A stretch of DNA of 64,000 nt from DATBGS01 sp036557885 (GTDB lineage: Bacteria; Chloroflexota; Ktedonobacteria; Ktedonobacterales; DATBGS01): assembly GCA_036557885.1 (NCBI GenBank), contig DATBGS010000010.1:1-64000 (forward strand), written 5' to 3'. Below are positions 8,914 to 17,361 of the stretch, in pieces; position 1 is the stretch's first letter, and every line of letters starts with the position of its first letter. The notes under the pieces were generated by a model, which did not search any database, had not been told where the DNA came from, and worked only from the letters and a program-made list of their open reading frames with translations. The position numbers and the translations under genes are program-made.

Positions 8914-8929
8914 TGTGATCTGCATCACA
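8914..8929. promoter_or_regulatory. CRP/FNR-family binding site
   Basis: TGTGATCTGCATCACA matches the CRP consensus TGTGA-N6-TCACA exactly, and the dyad extends one base each side (GTGTGA...TCACAC). It lies in the 149-bp gap upstream of the DUF2330 gene and just past the end of the next gene, so DUF2330 is the natural target. Confidence 0.7.
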
Positions 8930-8978
8930 CTCTCGGGGTGCTCTTTGCCGATGCGAAAAGCCTATACGAAAAAATACT

Positions 8979-10211
8979 TCATGGGCTTTGCCCGCGCAGC
9001 AGCCAGCGCCTGAAGAAGACAGCGCCCAGGAGCAAGACGCCTCCGCCACCAACGAGCAGCAACAGCATCGGCCAGACTGAGCCTGCCCCCGTTTTGCTGG
9101 CAGTGCCCGCTACGCTGCTGGTTCCCGCTGTGCTGGAAAGCAGCGTGGGAGACGCGCCAGCCGCCAGCGTTGTTGGGGAAGCTGACGTGGTAGTGGTGGT
9201 TGGAGTTTGCGGAGCAGGAGCGCCCCGCGCCGCGCCAGAGTTGAGGCTGATTTGCAGGAGCGAGGTATCCACCACCTCAAAGTCTGAGCCGGAGATGTTT
9301 TTGAGGTTGGAAAGGTCGTCGTTATTCCAGCGATCATCGGGCGCGCCGGAGATGTACCAGTTGCTGCCGTTATCCGCCACCATCATCCCATACTTTTTCA
9401 GGGCGCGCAGAATCACCTGATTTTTCGCGGAGAAGTGCGAAATATCCACGCTGGCCTTCAGGCGCAGCCGCAGGCCCATCGGCGGGACGTTGGCGCCGGT
9501 ATTTGAGGATGCCTGATGACGCGCGGGCCAGACATAGGTATTGCGGGTGTTCTGGACGGTGAAACGCAGCGCGTGCGTGATGGCTCCGGCGGCCACTTCA
9601 TCATAGCGCACCAGCCCCGGCAAGATGGGCAAGCCCGCCGCATCTGCGGAGGTCCACCCGCGCGGGCGCAGCGCGTCGGAATTGAGGCTCCAGACGGCCC
9701 CGCTCCCGGCTTGCCAGCTTCCGTTGCTTTGCGGATAGCTGGCGTACATCTCGTAGAGCTTGCAGCCTCCGCTCTGCACCACGATCACATGCCGATCTCC
9801 CTTGCTTTGCGCTCCGCCCTCAATGGGCGCGTTTTGCGGGATGGGATAGGGGCCAGCGTCGCTCTCATCGTCGTAATCAAAGCTGACGGGCACCCCAGGC
9901 TGGCTGGCTGGCACGACGATATATGGGATGCCAATCGGCTCTCCATTGTAGAGGCCCGCGCCAAAATCCGGATGCAGATGCCCGCTCCGGCCAATGCTGG
10001 CGATGTAGTTGGCAGAATTGGCCTGCACCGGCAGCGTGGAAATATCGGCGTTCCAGATGTTATCTGAGGGGAAGAGTGGGCAGCCGCCAACCGCAGCCTC
10101 TGGCTGAAAGAGCGCGTGGCCGGACGCGGCGCTCGCCAGCCCGAAGAACATGGCTATAAGAGCCAGCAGGGATGCGCCAGCGGCCAGGCGATACAATGCC
10201 AATTTCTGCAT
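8979..10211 (-). CDS. Conserved secreted protein of unknown function, C-terminally anchored
   Basis: 410 residues from ATG 10211 (a GTG at 10226 is also possible; neither has an ideal ribosome site). The N-terminal hydrophobic stretch ends near SAASGHA. The mature part carries the strings CPLFPSDNIWNADIS, HLHPDFG, DESDAGPYPIP, GWTSADAAGLPILPGLVRYDEV and VADNGSNWYISGAPDDRW. I recognise these as a conserved secreted family seen in Gram-positive-like and environmental bacteria, but I know of no assigned function. A Thr/Ser/Ala-rich linker of about 60 residues leads to a membrane helix (VWPMLLLLVGGGGVLLLGAVF) and a basic tail. It is upstream of DUF2330 in the same direction, and both have the same surface-anchored layout. 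Confidence 0.75.
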   Translation of the reverse strand: MQKLALYRLAAGASLLALIAMFFGLASAASGHALFQPEAAVGGCPLFPSDNIWNADISTLPVQANSANYIASIGRSGHLHPDFGAGLYNGEPIGIPYIVVPASQPGVPVSFDYDDESDAGPYPIPQNAPIEGGAQSKGDRHVIVVQSGGCKLYEMYASYPQSNGSWQAGSGAVWSLNSDALRPRGWTSADAAGLPILPGLVRYDEVAAGAITHALRFTVQNTRNTYVWPARHQASSNTGANVPPMGLRLRLKASVDISHFSAKNQVILRALKKYGMMVADNGSNWYISGAPDDRWNNDDLSNLKNISGSDFEVVDTSLLQISLNSGAARGAPAPQTPTTTTTSASPTTLAAGASPTLLSSTAGTSSVAGTASKTGAGSVWPMLLLLVGGGGVLLLGAVFFRRWLLRGQSP

Positions 10212-10256
10212 GCTTTCCGTCAACACTTTCCTATCATCCAGTTCAGAAGCTGACCA

Positions 10257-10331
10257 TTCACCAGCAGGGACGCCGGTGCTACAAGCGAAACGGCTTCTCC
10301 TGCTTGTAGCACCGGCGTCCCTGCCGGTGAA
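10257..10331. repeat. Inverted pair of REP-like repeats (30-bp arms)
   Basis: The arms 10257-10286 and 10302-10331 are reverse complements with one mismatch in 30 and a 15-nt loop. Each arm is itself one REP-like copy (CACCGGC...GCCGGTG plus GCTACAAGC). It fills the gap between the first dynamin gene and the secreted-protein gene, where it could end the dynamin transcript. Confidence 0.8.
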
Positions 10332-10335
10332 CGCG

Positions 10336-12009
10336 CTACAAGTTCAGACCGCTTTTCACCTGCTCAAATGCCTGCCAGAAGTCGTCGGCCCAACGCACCA
10401 GCCCCTGGTGGTATTCTTCGATCTGACGCGCCATCTCCAGGCTGGGCGAAGGCTCCAGGCGAGGCATGTGGGTGTATTCGTAGTCGCGCACCAGCCCCTC
10501 CACATGGCCCAGATACGCCTCTACCTGCTGGCGCAGCATGGGCAAAAGTTCCACCGCCTTGAGTTCCACCGCGTTGAGCAGCTTGCGCCGGGCGTCTTCT
10601 GTGACCAGCGTGCGGTTCAGCCAGCCAGAAATCGCGGGGGCAATCGTATCATCGGCAATCCAATCGTTGAAGAACATGCCCGCGCCAATCGTGAACATGG
10701 CCGCCGGGTCGTTGACGGCGCCCAGGTCTATGCCGCTGCTGGCCCCCGGCTGAAACGCGGGCAGCAGAATGGGCAGCCCGCCCATCGCCTGATGAGTCTG
10801 CTGATTGACCTCGCTGGCGTAGAGCACGATGGCCGCCCGGAAGCAGCCGCGCAGCTTCTCCTGCGACGACCAGCGCTCATCATGCGCCATCAGATCGCGC
10901 ACCTGCTGCCCGCAGTTCTTGACGAAACTCTCGCCCAGGCCGCCCAGGTTGTTCTTGAAGTCGCGCAGGCGCTGCTGCACGTCTTGCGTCTGGCGCTTCC
11001 ACTGCGCCTGGCGTTGGGTCAGCGCCGCGTTCTCCTGGCGTTCCAGATCGCGGCTGGCTTTCTGCGCCTCCACAAACTGCGCCCGCAGCGCTGCGCGTGC
11101 CCGCGCCAGCGCGTATTCCAGAATGCCCAGCCGCGAACGGGCTATGACGTTCTCAATGCCAGGGCTATCCAGCAGCCCTTCCAGCCAGCGCTCAAAGGCG
11201 CGCAGGCCCGATACCGCGTCGTCCTGATGCTGGCCGCTTTTTCTGGCTTCCAGCGCGCCCCTGGCTTCGGTGGCAAAGACGGCGGGCGAGCCAATCAGCG
11301 CGTTGCCGTATCCTTCCAGGCTGGTGCGCGCCCAGCGCAGCAGGTCGTCGCGGTCCTCCTCATCCACCATATCCAGCCGATTGACGATAAAGGCCAGATT
11401 GCCGCGCAGCAGTTCCTGGGCACGCTGGGCCGCGCTGCGCTCCTCCTCGGAGAGGAGCTTGACGGCGGAAAGCACCATCACGGCCAGGTCCGAATGCTCC
11501 AACTCTCGATAGCAGCGCTCGGTGAGCGCCTGCGTATCCATCAGGCCAGGCGTATCCGCCAGAGTGCAGGCGTGGCTGAGCAGCGGAATGGGCAGATGGA
11601 TGGTGACTTCTTCCACGCCCTCTGGCGCCTTGGCAATCGTCCCAGAAAGATCAAGGAAGACATAGCGGCCAATCTCATCCAGCAAGATATGCTCATCCAG
11701 CAGCTTGCCATCTGGCCCGCGCCGTGTGACGCTGGCCGACGCCTGGGCCGCGTGACGCATCCTGGTAATGACGCCGGTGGCGCGATTGGCGCGGGTGGGC
11801 AGCAGCGACCAACCCACAATGGCGTTGAGCAGGGTAGATTTGCCCGCCTTGAAGCCGCCAAAAAACGTGATCTGCACCTCGCGCCGCCAGAGCACCTGGC
11901 GCAGCGCCGCCAGCGGGTAGAGCACCGCCTTGACCGGCTCAGGCGCGTGGGCCAGCGGCAGGCTGGCAAACGGGAGTTCTAACGGGGCAAGCTGCTCTAT
12001 GAAGTCCAT
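10336..12009 (-). CDS. Dynamin-like GTPase 1
   Basis: This 557-residue protein has complete GTPase motifs: P-loop GGFKAGKST (51-59), G3 DTPG (152-155) and G4 NRLD (210-213). A long helical region follows (about 290-370, rich in Arg/Gln/Glu), as in bacterial dynamin-like proteins that bind and remodel membranes. It has no convincing membrane helix, only an amphipathic stretch near AAMFTIGAGMFFNDW. The ATG at 12009 has AAGGAAGAG upstream. It is the last gene of a minus-strand series M48 - GTPase 3 - GTPase 2 - GTPase 1, but a 483-bp gap full of repeats separates it from GTPase 2, so it may have its own promoter. Confidence 0.88.
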   Translation of the reverse strand: MDFIEQLAPLELPFASLPLAHAPEPVKAVLYPLAALRQVLWRREVQITFFGGFKAGKSTLLNAIVGWSLLPTRANRATGVITRMRHAAQASASVTRRGPDGKLLDEHILLDEIGRYVFLDLSGTIAKAPEGVEEVTIHLPIPLLSHACTLADTPGLMDTQALTERCYRELEHSDLAVMVLSAVKLLSEEERSAAQRAQELLRGNLAFIVNRLDMVDEEDRDDLLRWARTSLEGYGNALIGSPAVFATEARGALEARKSGQHQDDAVSGLRAFERWLEGLLDSPGIENVIARSRLGILEYALARARAALRAQFVEAQKASRDLERQENAALTQRQAQWKRQTQDVQQRLRDFKNNLGGLGESFVKNCGQQVRDLMAHDERWSSQEKLRGCFRAAIVLYASEVNQQTHQAMGGLPILLPAFQPGASSGIDLGAVNDPAAMFTIGAGMFFNDWIADDTIAPAISGWLNRTLVTEDARRKLLNAVELKAVELLPMLRQQVEAYLGHVEGLVRDYEYTHMPRLEPSPSLEMARQIEEYHQGLVRWADDFWQAFEQVKSGLNL

Positions 12010-12078
12010 GCGCTCTTCCTTGTGGGTACTTTCTTCTTTCTTCGTAGTTATCTATTCCTGGGTATAGTGTTGCTTGCT

Positions 12079-12188
12079 GTGCCCCTGCTTTGAGGGGTAG
12101 CACCAGCGTCCCTGCCGGTGCAAGCATGGCAGAGGGCAACGTTTCGTGTTTGCGACGGTTGCCCGGCACGGAGGCCGGGGGTACAAGC
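12079..12188. repeat. REP-like repeats inside the dynamin intergenic region
   Basis: CCCCTGCTTTGAGGGG followed by TAGCACCAGCGTCCCTGCC matches the copy at 7641, and 12161-12188 holds the variant GCCCGGC...GCCGGGGG with the tail TACAAGC. Confidence 0.65.
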
Positions 12189-12279
12189 GGGGCGCGTCTA
12201 TCCTTGTGCCGACTTTCTTCTTTCTTCGTAAGTGACTATGCGGATATCTCCTCAAGCGTTCATATGATGATACCGATAA

Positions 12280-12360
12280 GACTTACTTCTTTCTTCGTAG
12301 TTATATCTATGTAGTTATATATAGAGAGGTAAATATATATTACGAAGAAAGAAGTAAGTC
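12280..12360. repeat. Perfect 20-bp inverted repeat at the centre of the array
   Basis: 12280-12299 and 12341-12360 are exact reverse complements over 20 bp. The 41-bp loop is strongly AT-rich (TTATATCTATGTAGTTATAT, then AAATATATAT), unlike the surrounding GC-rich DNA. Confidence 0.88.
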
Positions 12361-12492
12361 GTAGTAATACGCATCAGGCACGCCGTCCATGCTCCTCAGC
12401 TTATACCGTTACGAAGAAAGAAGAAAGTCCTCTCTATTGTGTACATAGCATTCGGTACATGTACCTATGGGTTACGAAGAAAGAAGAAAGTC

Positions 12493-14583
12493 TTACTCCG
12501 CCAGACGCTCCAAGGCTTCTTCTGTGACCGGCGTGCCGTTGGCGACCTGGCTGGCGCTGGTGAGCAGGTCCAGCAGTTCCGCGCCAATCAGGTCCAGGCG
12601 GCGCTTCTCCTGCTCAACCGCCTCACCTTCCTGCTCCTTGATGCGAATGATGGCCTGCTGCTCGCGGCGTGCCTCCTCAATCTGCGCCTGGAGCGCCAGC
12701 GCAGCCCCGGTGGTCAGCGTGACAAAGCGCTCGTCCACCCGGCGATAGATTTCGTCGCGGTGCTTGGGCGCTTCTTTCGCCAGTTGCTCATGCAGCTTAT
12801 CCCCCATTGGCTTGAGCACCCATGTGCCGAAGACTGGCCCTTTGATGATCTGCGCTAAGAACTCGTCTATCAGCAGGAAAATCCAGCCCCAGGCAGCGAT
12901 GCCGCCAAAGAAGTCAAAGATCGTGCTGACGGTGAGGGCGTCTTGCAGCGACCTGCCAAACAGCGCCTCCCAGTCCTCATCCTTGAGGAGCGTGCCCGTC
13001 ATACTCGAAAGGTCGCCTGCATTCAAGAACATCTGGAGCAGCGGACTGGTGAGCTTTTCGCCAGGGTCAGCGTCCTCAGCGGTGCCGGTGGCAAAGATGG
13101 CGTTGATGGCGGCAAGCTCGCGCTCGAAGTCTTCAATCTGCGCCGTCAGTTCCGTCAGCAGCTTTTTCACTTCAGGCAGCACCAGCGCGGGGATGGTTTC
13201 GGCCCACTCGGTCAGCTTGATTTGCAGATAGGTTCTGATCTCTTTCTGGATGGCGGCAACGACTTTCCCCTTGGTTTCCTGCGAGAAATACGCCGTCACC
13301 AGGTCCATGCCGTTCATGGCTTCGGTCAGGTTGATCAGCTTTACCGAGTCTTCCGGCCAGGTATCGTGCATCTTTTCGATGAACGCAAGCAGGCTGGTAT
13401 AGATGCGATGTTTGATCGTCTCACCAAAGAGTTGGATGGCCTGCTGTATTTCTTCTTTCTTCGTACCCAGCAGATCAAACTGTTGTTCGGCCTCTGCCCG
13501 GCGCACTTCCAGTTCTTGCAGCGGCTCGCCCAGCGATTGCTTCTTCTGGGCAATGCGCTTGCGGGCTGATGCCACCGTCGTTGCCAGCGTCTGCACCGTC
13601 GCAGAGAGCGAAGCCGTCAGCTTCTCGTCGCTGGTCAGGAAGCGCTCCAGTTCCTCTTCCAGCGCGGGCACGCCGGATTCCTCCAGCAGCACCTCTTTAT
13701 GGGGCAGTTCCAGGCGAGCATCCAGGGCGCCCCTGGCATTCACAAAGAAGACGCGGCGGGCGTAGAACATCTCGTCAAATTCGCCATTTTCGTCCAGAAA
13801 ATGTGGCTCCAGCGATTGCTGCACCCAGAGCTTGATGTTCTCCACCTCCTCTGGCTCAACCTGATTGATGCGGTTGATCACAAAGAAGACCTGATGCAGC
13901 CGCCCTTCGCCCAGGCGCTCGATGTAGGCGCGTTCGTCCTCGCCCAGGATGCTGATGGCGCTGAGGACGATAATCACCGCCTGCGATTGCTTGAGGAAGT
14001 TGATCGTCACGCGCGTGCGGCTGATATGCTCGCCAAGGCCGGGCGAATCAATCAGGCGCACGCCATTGGCGCAGAGCCGGTGCGGGCGTTCGATGCGGGC
14101 ATATTCGATGTGCTGGAAGCGATCAAGATACTGCTGCTGCTTGAGCGTCTGAATATCCTGCTCGTTGAGTTGGAACTCCTGCACGAAGGCCGCCCAACTC
14201 AGGCGGCGCGGCTCTGGCTTCTCCGACTCGAAGACCAGCACATCCTCGCTCTCGCCATAGACCAACTCGGTCAGGATGGCGGTGGCGGGCGCGGCGCGGG
14301 CGGGCAGCGTCTTGTGGCCGAGCATGGCGTTGAGCAGGGTGCTTTTGCCGTTCTTGAACTCGCCCAGCACCAGCACCTTGAAGATGCCCTGCTCCATATC
14401 CCGCGCCCGAATGGTCAAGTTGGCCGCGTCGCTGGTCAGCCCCAGGCCGGGCAGCACCTCGCCGCCAGCCTTGAGCGCGACGGGCGTCTCGCCTGGCTCG
14501 CCAACCAGCAGCGCGACCTCGCGCAGCACAGCCAGCAGCGCCTGCACCTTTTGCTGCGCAGCGCTAAACCCATGTTCAATCAT
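12493..14583 (-). CDS. Dynamin-like GTPase 2, membrane-associated
   Basis: 696 residues. GTPase motifs are P-loop GEFKNGKST (74-82), G3 DSPG (179-182) and a G4-like NRIN (237-240) in which the specificity Asp is Asn. A coiled-coil-rich middle is followed by a hydrophobic segment (FGGIAAWGWIFLLIDEFL, about 565-585) likely to insert in membrane, then a helical C terminus. This is the usual architecture of bacterial dynamin-like proteins. It starts with ATG at 14583, overlapping the GTPase 3 stop by 4 bp, so the two are made together. Two different dynamin-like proteins encoded side by side often work as a pair. Confidence 0.88.
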   Translation of the reverse strand: MIEHGFSAAQQKVQALLAVLREVALLVGEPGETPVALKAGGEVLPGLGLTSDAANLTIRARDMEQGIFKVLVLGEFKNGKSTLLNAMLGHKTLPARAAPATAILTELVYGESEDVLVFESEKPEPRRLSWAAFVQEFQLNEQDIQTLKQQQYLDRFQHIEYARIERPHRLCANGVRLIDSPGLGEHISRTRVTINFLKQSQAVIIVLSAISILGEDERAYIERLGEGRLHQVFFVINRINQVEPEEVENIKLWVQQSLEPHFLDENGEFDEMFYARRVFFVNARGALDARLELPHKEVLLEESGVPALEEELERFLTSDEKLTASLSATVQTLATTVASARKRIAQKKQSLGEPLQELEVRRAEAEQQFDLLGTKKEEIQQAIQLFGETIKHRIYTSLLAFIEKMHDTWPEDSVKLINLTEAMNGMDLVTAYFSQETKGKVVAAIQKEIRTYLQIKLTEWAETIPALVLPEVKKLLTELTAQIEDFERELAAINAIFATGTAEDADPGEKLTSPLLQMFLNAGDLSSMTGTLLKDEDWEALFGRSLQDALTVSTIFDFFGGIAAWGWIFLLIDEFLAQIIKGPVFGTWVLKPMGDKLHEQLAKEAPKHRDEIYRRVDERFVTLTTGAALALQAQIEEARREQQAIIRIKEQEGEAVEQEKRRLDLIGAELLDLLTSASQVANGTPVTEEALERLAE
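13449..13465 (-). repeat. Seventh copy of the 20-bp repeat, inside the GTPase 2 coding region
   Basis: TTTCTTCTTTCTTCGTA matches 17 bases of the intergenic unit and encodes the LGTKKEEI part of the coiled coil. Confidence 0.7.
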
Positions 14584-16316
14584 GCGGCGCCCTCCGCTGC
14601 CTGGACCTTGCCCAGCAGAGTGCGCAGCGCGGGGATGGTCTGTTCCATCAACGTATCAAGCTGCCCCACCTTGGAAGCCAGACGCTCGCGGCGGGCCAGC
14701 GCGTTCTCCAGCAGGCCACGAATGCGCTCAAGCTCCTGGGTATAGACATCGGCCACTGCCTTCTTATATTCTGTGGTAGCCGTTTCAAAGCGGTTAGTGA
14801 CCTGCTTCTTGACCTGAATCTCAAGCTCCTGAACAGCTTTATTGGCCGCATTCAGAACCGCCTGCTTATCAGCCTGCTCGCCCTGCTTCTTGAAGATCAG
14901 GCGAATGGCCTGCCCAATGCCGATGGCCGCCAGCCCAAACGTGAAGTAGGGGACCAATAGAATCAAGCCAAGCACCTGTAAGCCCGTCGCAAAGCTGCCC
15001 ATCGTGTGGCTGCCACGACTGGGCAGCAAGAGCGTGCGCAGACGTGCTGGCGTGGGGTCAAAGCCGTCAGAGCCATCCTGAAGGACGCCCTGCTGCTCGC
15101 CAAGCAAGGCGCGGAAATCGGCCTCAATCATCTGGCTGACCTGCTTCATTTCGTCAGACAGCTTTTTTCGGATCGTCTCTTGCTGCTGCCTGAAGAACTC
15201 AGCCCAGAGCGCTTCAATATAACCAGGGAGATAGCGCCTGATTTTGGTGATGTCCTGAACGGGCATGATTTCGCTGGGAAGCTGCTCGCGCAGGGACGCG
15301 CTGAAGCCCTCCACCTCGCGCAGCAGTTCATCGCGCAGCAGCGTATTGGTGAATGTCTCGACGCGCTGTTGCGCGCGCTCCACCCGCGAGGGCAGCCAAT
15401 TTTGCTGCGACTCAATGCGTTTGAGCACTCCCTTGAGTTCGTCTTCGCTGGTGGCGGCCAGCGCGCGCTGGCGCGTGGCGGTGTCTTCCAGCGCTTCCAG
15501 GCACATCTGGGCGCTCTGGCGTTGGGTTTCTGCGCGCAGGCGGTGCTGCTGGGCAATCAGATCGTTACCTGCCCGCTGCATCATCTGCTCGTAGGGATGC
15601 TCCTGCTGTTCTTCCTCGTGGTTGCGCAGGGCCGAAAACTCGATCACCGTTGGCTGGCTCTCAAACGGCCCCAGGAACGTGCGCACCCGTTCCACCAGGG
15701 AAGCGCGTTCTTCTTGATCAATTAGATCAATCTGGTTGATGACAATCGCCACGCGCTCTAAGCCAAAGGGTTCAAGCACATCGCTGATAAATGCGCGTTC
15801 TTCCTCGGAGAGCAGCGCGACGGCCTTCAGCACCAGAAACACGTAATCGGTGCCCGCCAGAAGCTCCTTCCAGCGTGCAGGCGAGCGCCCGCCGATGCTT
15901 TCCACGCGGAGCGTAGCTGATTTGAGCAGTTCGCTCTGGGCCTTAATCTCCACCCGCTCATATTTGCTGGCCTGCGTGGTGGGGCCAGTCAGGAAGGGGC
16001 GCAGATTCTCCGGCGAAAGCGATGTGCGCGTGGCATCGGCGCCGATCACCTCAATACGCGAGGTTTCGGCCCCCTGCACCTCAAACGGAATCGGCGCTTT
16101 GGGAATGGGCGAGGTCGGCAGCAGCCTGGGCTGCCCCAACAGGATATTGGCAAGCGAGGAACGCCCCGAACCAGGCAGGCCAGCAATCAGCAGGCTCAGG
16201 GTGGAGCGCTGGTGATGCTTCTCGGTGGCGGCAATCAGTTCAAGCAGTTCTGGTTCTTCCAGGGTCTGCGCGGCTGCGCGTGCCTGCTCTAAAAAGGTGG
16301 TGTAGGTTTCTGGCAT
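14580..16316 (-). CDS. Dynamin-like GTPase 3, with degenerate nucleotide-binding motifs
   Basis: 578 residues resembling dynamin-like proteins in layout: N-terminal GTPase domain, helical middle, hydrophobic hairpin (VLGLILLVPYFTFGLAAIGIG, about 445-470) and a helical tail. The P-loop is GLPGSGRSS (46-54), with Arg where the invariant Lys should be. The G3 site reads VESIGGRSP rather than DxPG, and G4 is NQID. It may bind nucleotide poorly and act as a regulatory partner of GTPase 2, with which it overlaps by 4 bp. It is preceded 20 bp upstream by the M48 peptidase gene. GGAGG lies 10 nt before its ATG. Confidence 0.82.
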   Translation of the reverse strand: MPETYTTFLEQARAAAQTLEEPELLELIAATEKHHQRSTLSLLIAGLPGSGRSSLANILLGQPRLLPTSPIPKAPIPFEVQGAETSRIEVIGADATRTSLSPENLRPFLTGPTTQASKYERVEIKAQSELLKSATLRVESIGGRSPARWKELLAGTDYVFLVLKAVALLSEEERAFISDVLEPFGLERVAIVINQIDLIDQEERASLVERVRTFLGPFESQPTVIEFSALRNHEEEQQEHPYEQMMQRAGNDLIAQQHRLRAETQRQSAQMCLEALEDTATRQRALAATSEDELKGVLKRIESQQNWLPSRVERAQQRVETFTNTLLRDELLREVEGFSASLREQLPSEIMPVQDITKIRRYLPGYIEALWAEFFRQQQETIRKKLSDEMKQVSQMIEADFRALLGEQQGVLQDGSDGFDPTPARLRTLLLPSRGSHTMGSFATGLQVLGLILLVPYFTFGLAAIGIGQAIRLIFKKQGEQADKQAVLNAANKAVQELEIQVKKQVTNRFETATTEYKKAVADVYTQELERIRGLLENALARRERLASKVGQLDTLMEQTIPALRTLLGKVQAAEGAA

Positions 16317-16336
16317 AGCTCATAGCCCTCCATTGC

Positions 16337-17260
16337 TCACGGCTTCACGATCTCGCTGACGCGGCGGTTGAGTTCTTCCCGACTGAGCAGGCGCTGCCCC
16401 TCTGGTTTTGGCTTGCCAGAGAGCGAGTAGTAAATCTCGGAATTGGCAAACAGGCGCAAGGCCAGGATGCGCTTGGGAAGCATCGGGTGGGTAGAAAACA
16501 GTTCTTGAAACTTGGCCGAGCCATGAAAATCTTCGATGTCTTTATAGCGCCGCAGATAATCATCCAGGTCCACGCGATCAACATCAGCTAATCCGGTCAG
16601 CAGGCGCAGCAAGGCGCGCTCGGCCACCGCAATATCGCCGCAGCACAGCAGCCCGGCGCGGTCAGCCGTCACCTCCGAGCGGCGCGACCAGGCCAGCAGG
16701 GTTGGCCCCGCCACGATCTGCACAAGTGGCGCCCAGGGACCGAGTTTCTGAATGGCCGCGCTGGTGAGTATCTGGGCCAGGGTGTGATAGGTCATGTGGC
16801 CGGAGGCGATATGCCCGCATTCGTGCCCGACGACAAACTCCGCCTCATCCTTCGTGTAGTATTCGAGAAGCGTGGAGGAAATATGAATAAAGGCGTATTC
16901 GTCCGTTCCGGCGGTATAGGCGTTAAAGAGGGCGGCATCGTGCCGCGTGACGGCGTGAGGAATGGGGATGCCCAACGTCTGCGAGCAGCGCACGAGCACA
17001 TCATAAATGTCTGGAAATGTCTGGGCATCAATAAAGATGCTCATCGCCAGGTCGTAGCCAAAGGTGTAGCTGACCAGCGCATCCAGCGCCTTATTGATCA
17101 CCGATTTAACGGGCGTAGAATTGAGCGTGCGCAGAATCCAGCCATCCACCGGATGGGCATAGAGCGGCGCGGAGTCTGGCCCCTCCAATCCCTGGTGGGC
17201 CTGGCGATCTATGTAATCCTGGAACCGCTGATACGGTTGGCCCTGGTAGGTAATCGTCAC
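16337..17260 (-). CDS. M48-family zinc metallopeptidase
   Basis: 307 residues from the chosen GTG at 17260, which has AGGGGA upstream; a TTG at 17287 would add nine residues. Zinc motif GHECGHIASGH carries HExxH, and the third ligand is the Glu of SEVTADRAG, the M48 pattern. M48 members include HtpX and Oma1-type membrane quality-control peptidases; this one has at most a weak hydrophobic stretch, so it may be soluble or peripheral. It is the first gene of the dynamin operon, an association that suggests membrane-linked proteolysis, although no substrate can be named. Confidence 0.86.
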   Translation of the reverse strand: MTITYQGQPYQRFQDYIDRQAHQGLEGPDSAPLYAHPVDGWILRTLNSTPVKSVINKALDALVSYTFGYDLAMSIFIDAQTFPDIYDVLVRCSQTLGIPIPHAVTRHDAALFNAYTAGTDEYAFIHISSTLLEYYTKDEAEFVVGHECGHIASGHMTYHTLAQILTSAAIQKLGPWAPLVQIVAGPTLLAWSRRSEVTADRAGLLCCGDIAVAERALLRLLTGLADVDRVDLDDYLRRYKDIEDFHGSAKFQELFSTHPMLPKRILALRLFANSEIYYSLSGKPKPEGQRLLSREELNRRVSEIVKP

Positions 17261-17361
17261 CTGTCCCCTGCCTTTCAAAGCACTCAACTGTCGCGTGATC
17301 TCACTTCAACCAGGATAGCAGAGCAAAGCAAGTCTTGGCAAGGGGGAAAGAGACAAGCGCA

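Larger units (their letters stand above)
12028..12492. repeat. Six-copy 20-bp repeat array between two dynamin genes
   Basis: A unit close to TACGAAGAAAGAAG[T/A]AAGTC occurs six times: minus orientation at 12028-12046, 12211-12230 and 12280-12299, and plus orientation at 12341-12360, 12410-12429 and 12473-12492. Identity is 18-20 of 20. Orientation is symmetric, three pointing one way and three the other, and the last copy touches the stop codon of GTPase 2. The 483-bp gap between the genes holds this array, two REP-like copies and AT-rich sequence; I see no other gene in it. Confidence 0.88.

Noticed and set aside
10150..11982. 610-codon plus-strand frame opposite dynamin GTPase 1
   Set aside because: Antisense shadow: His/Gln/Arg-rich with no motif, while the minus strand encodes clear GTPase motifs.
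12028..12492. CRISPR array
   Set aside because: Repeats occur in both orientations at unequal spacing (about 40 to 165 bp) and there are no cas genes.
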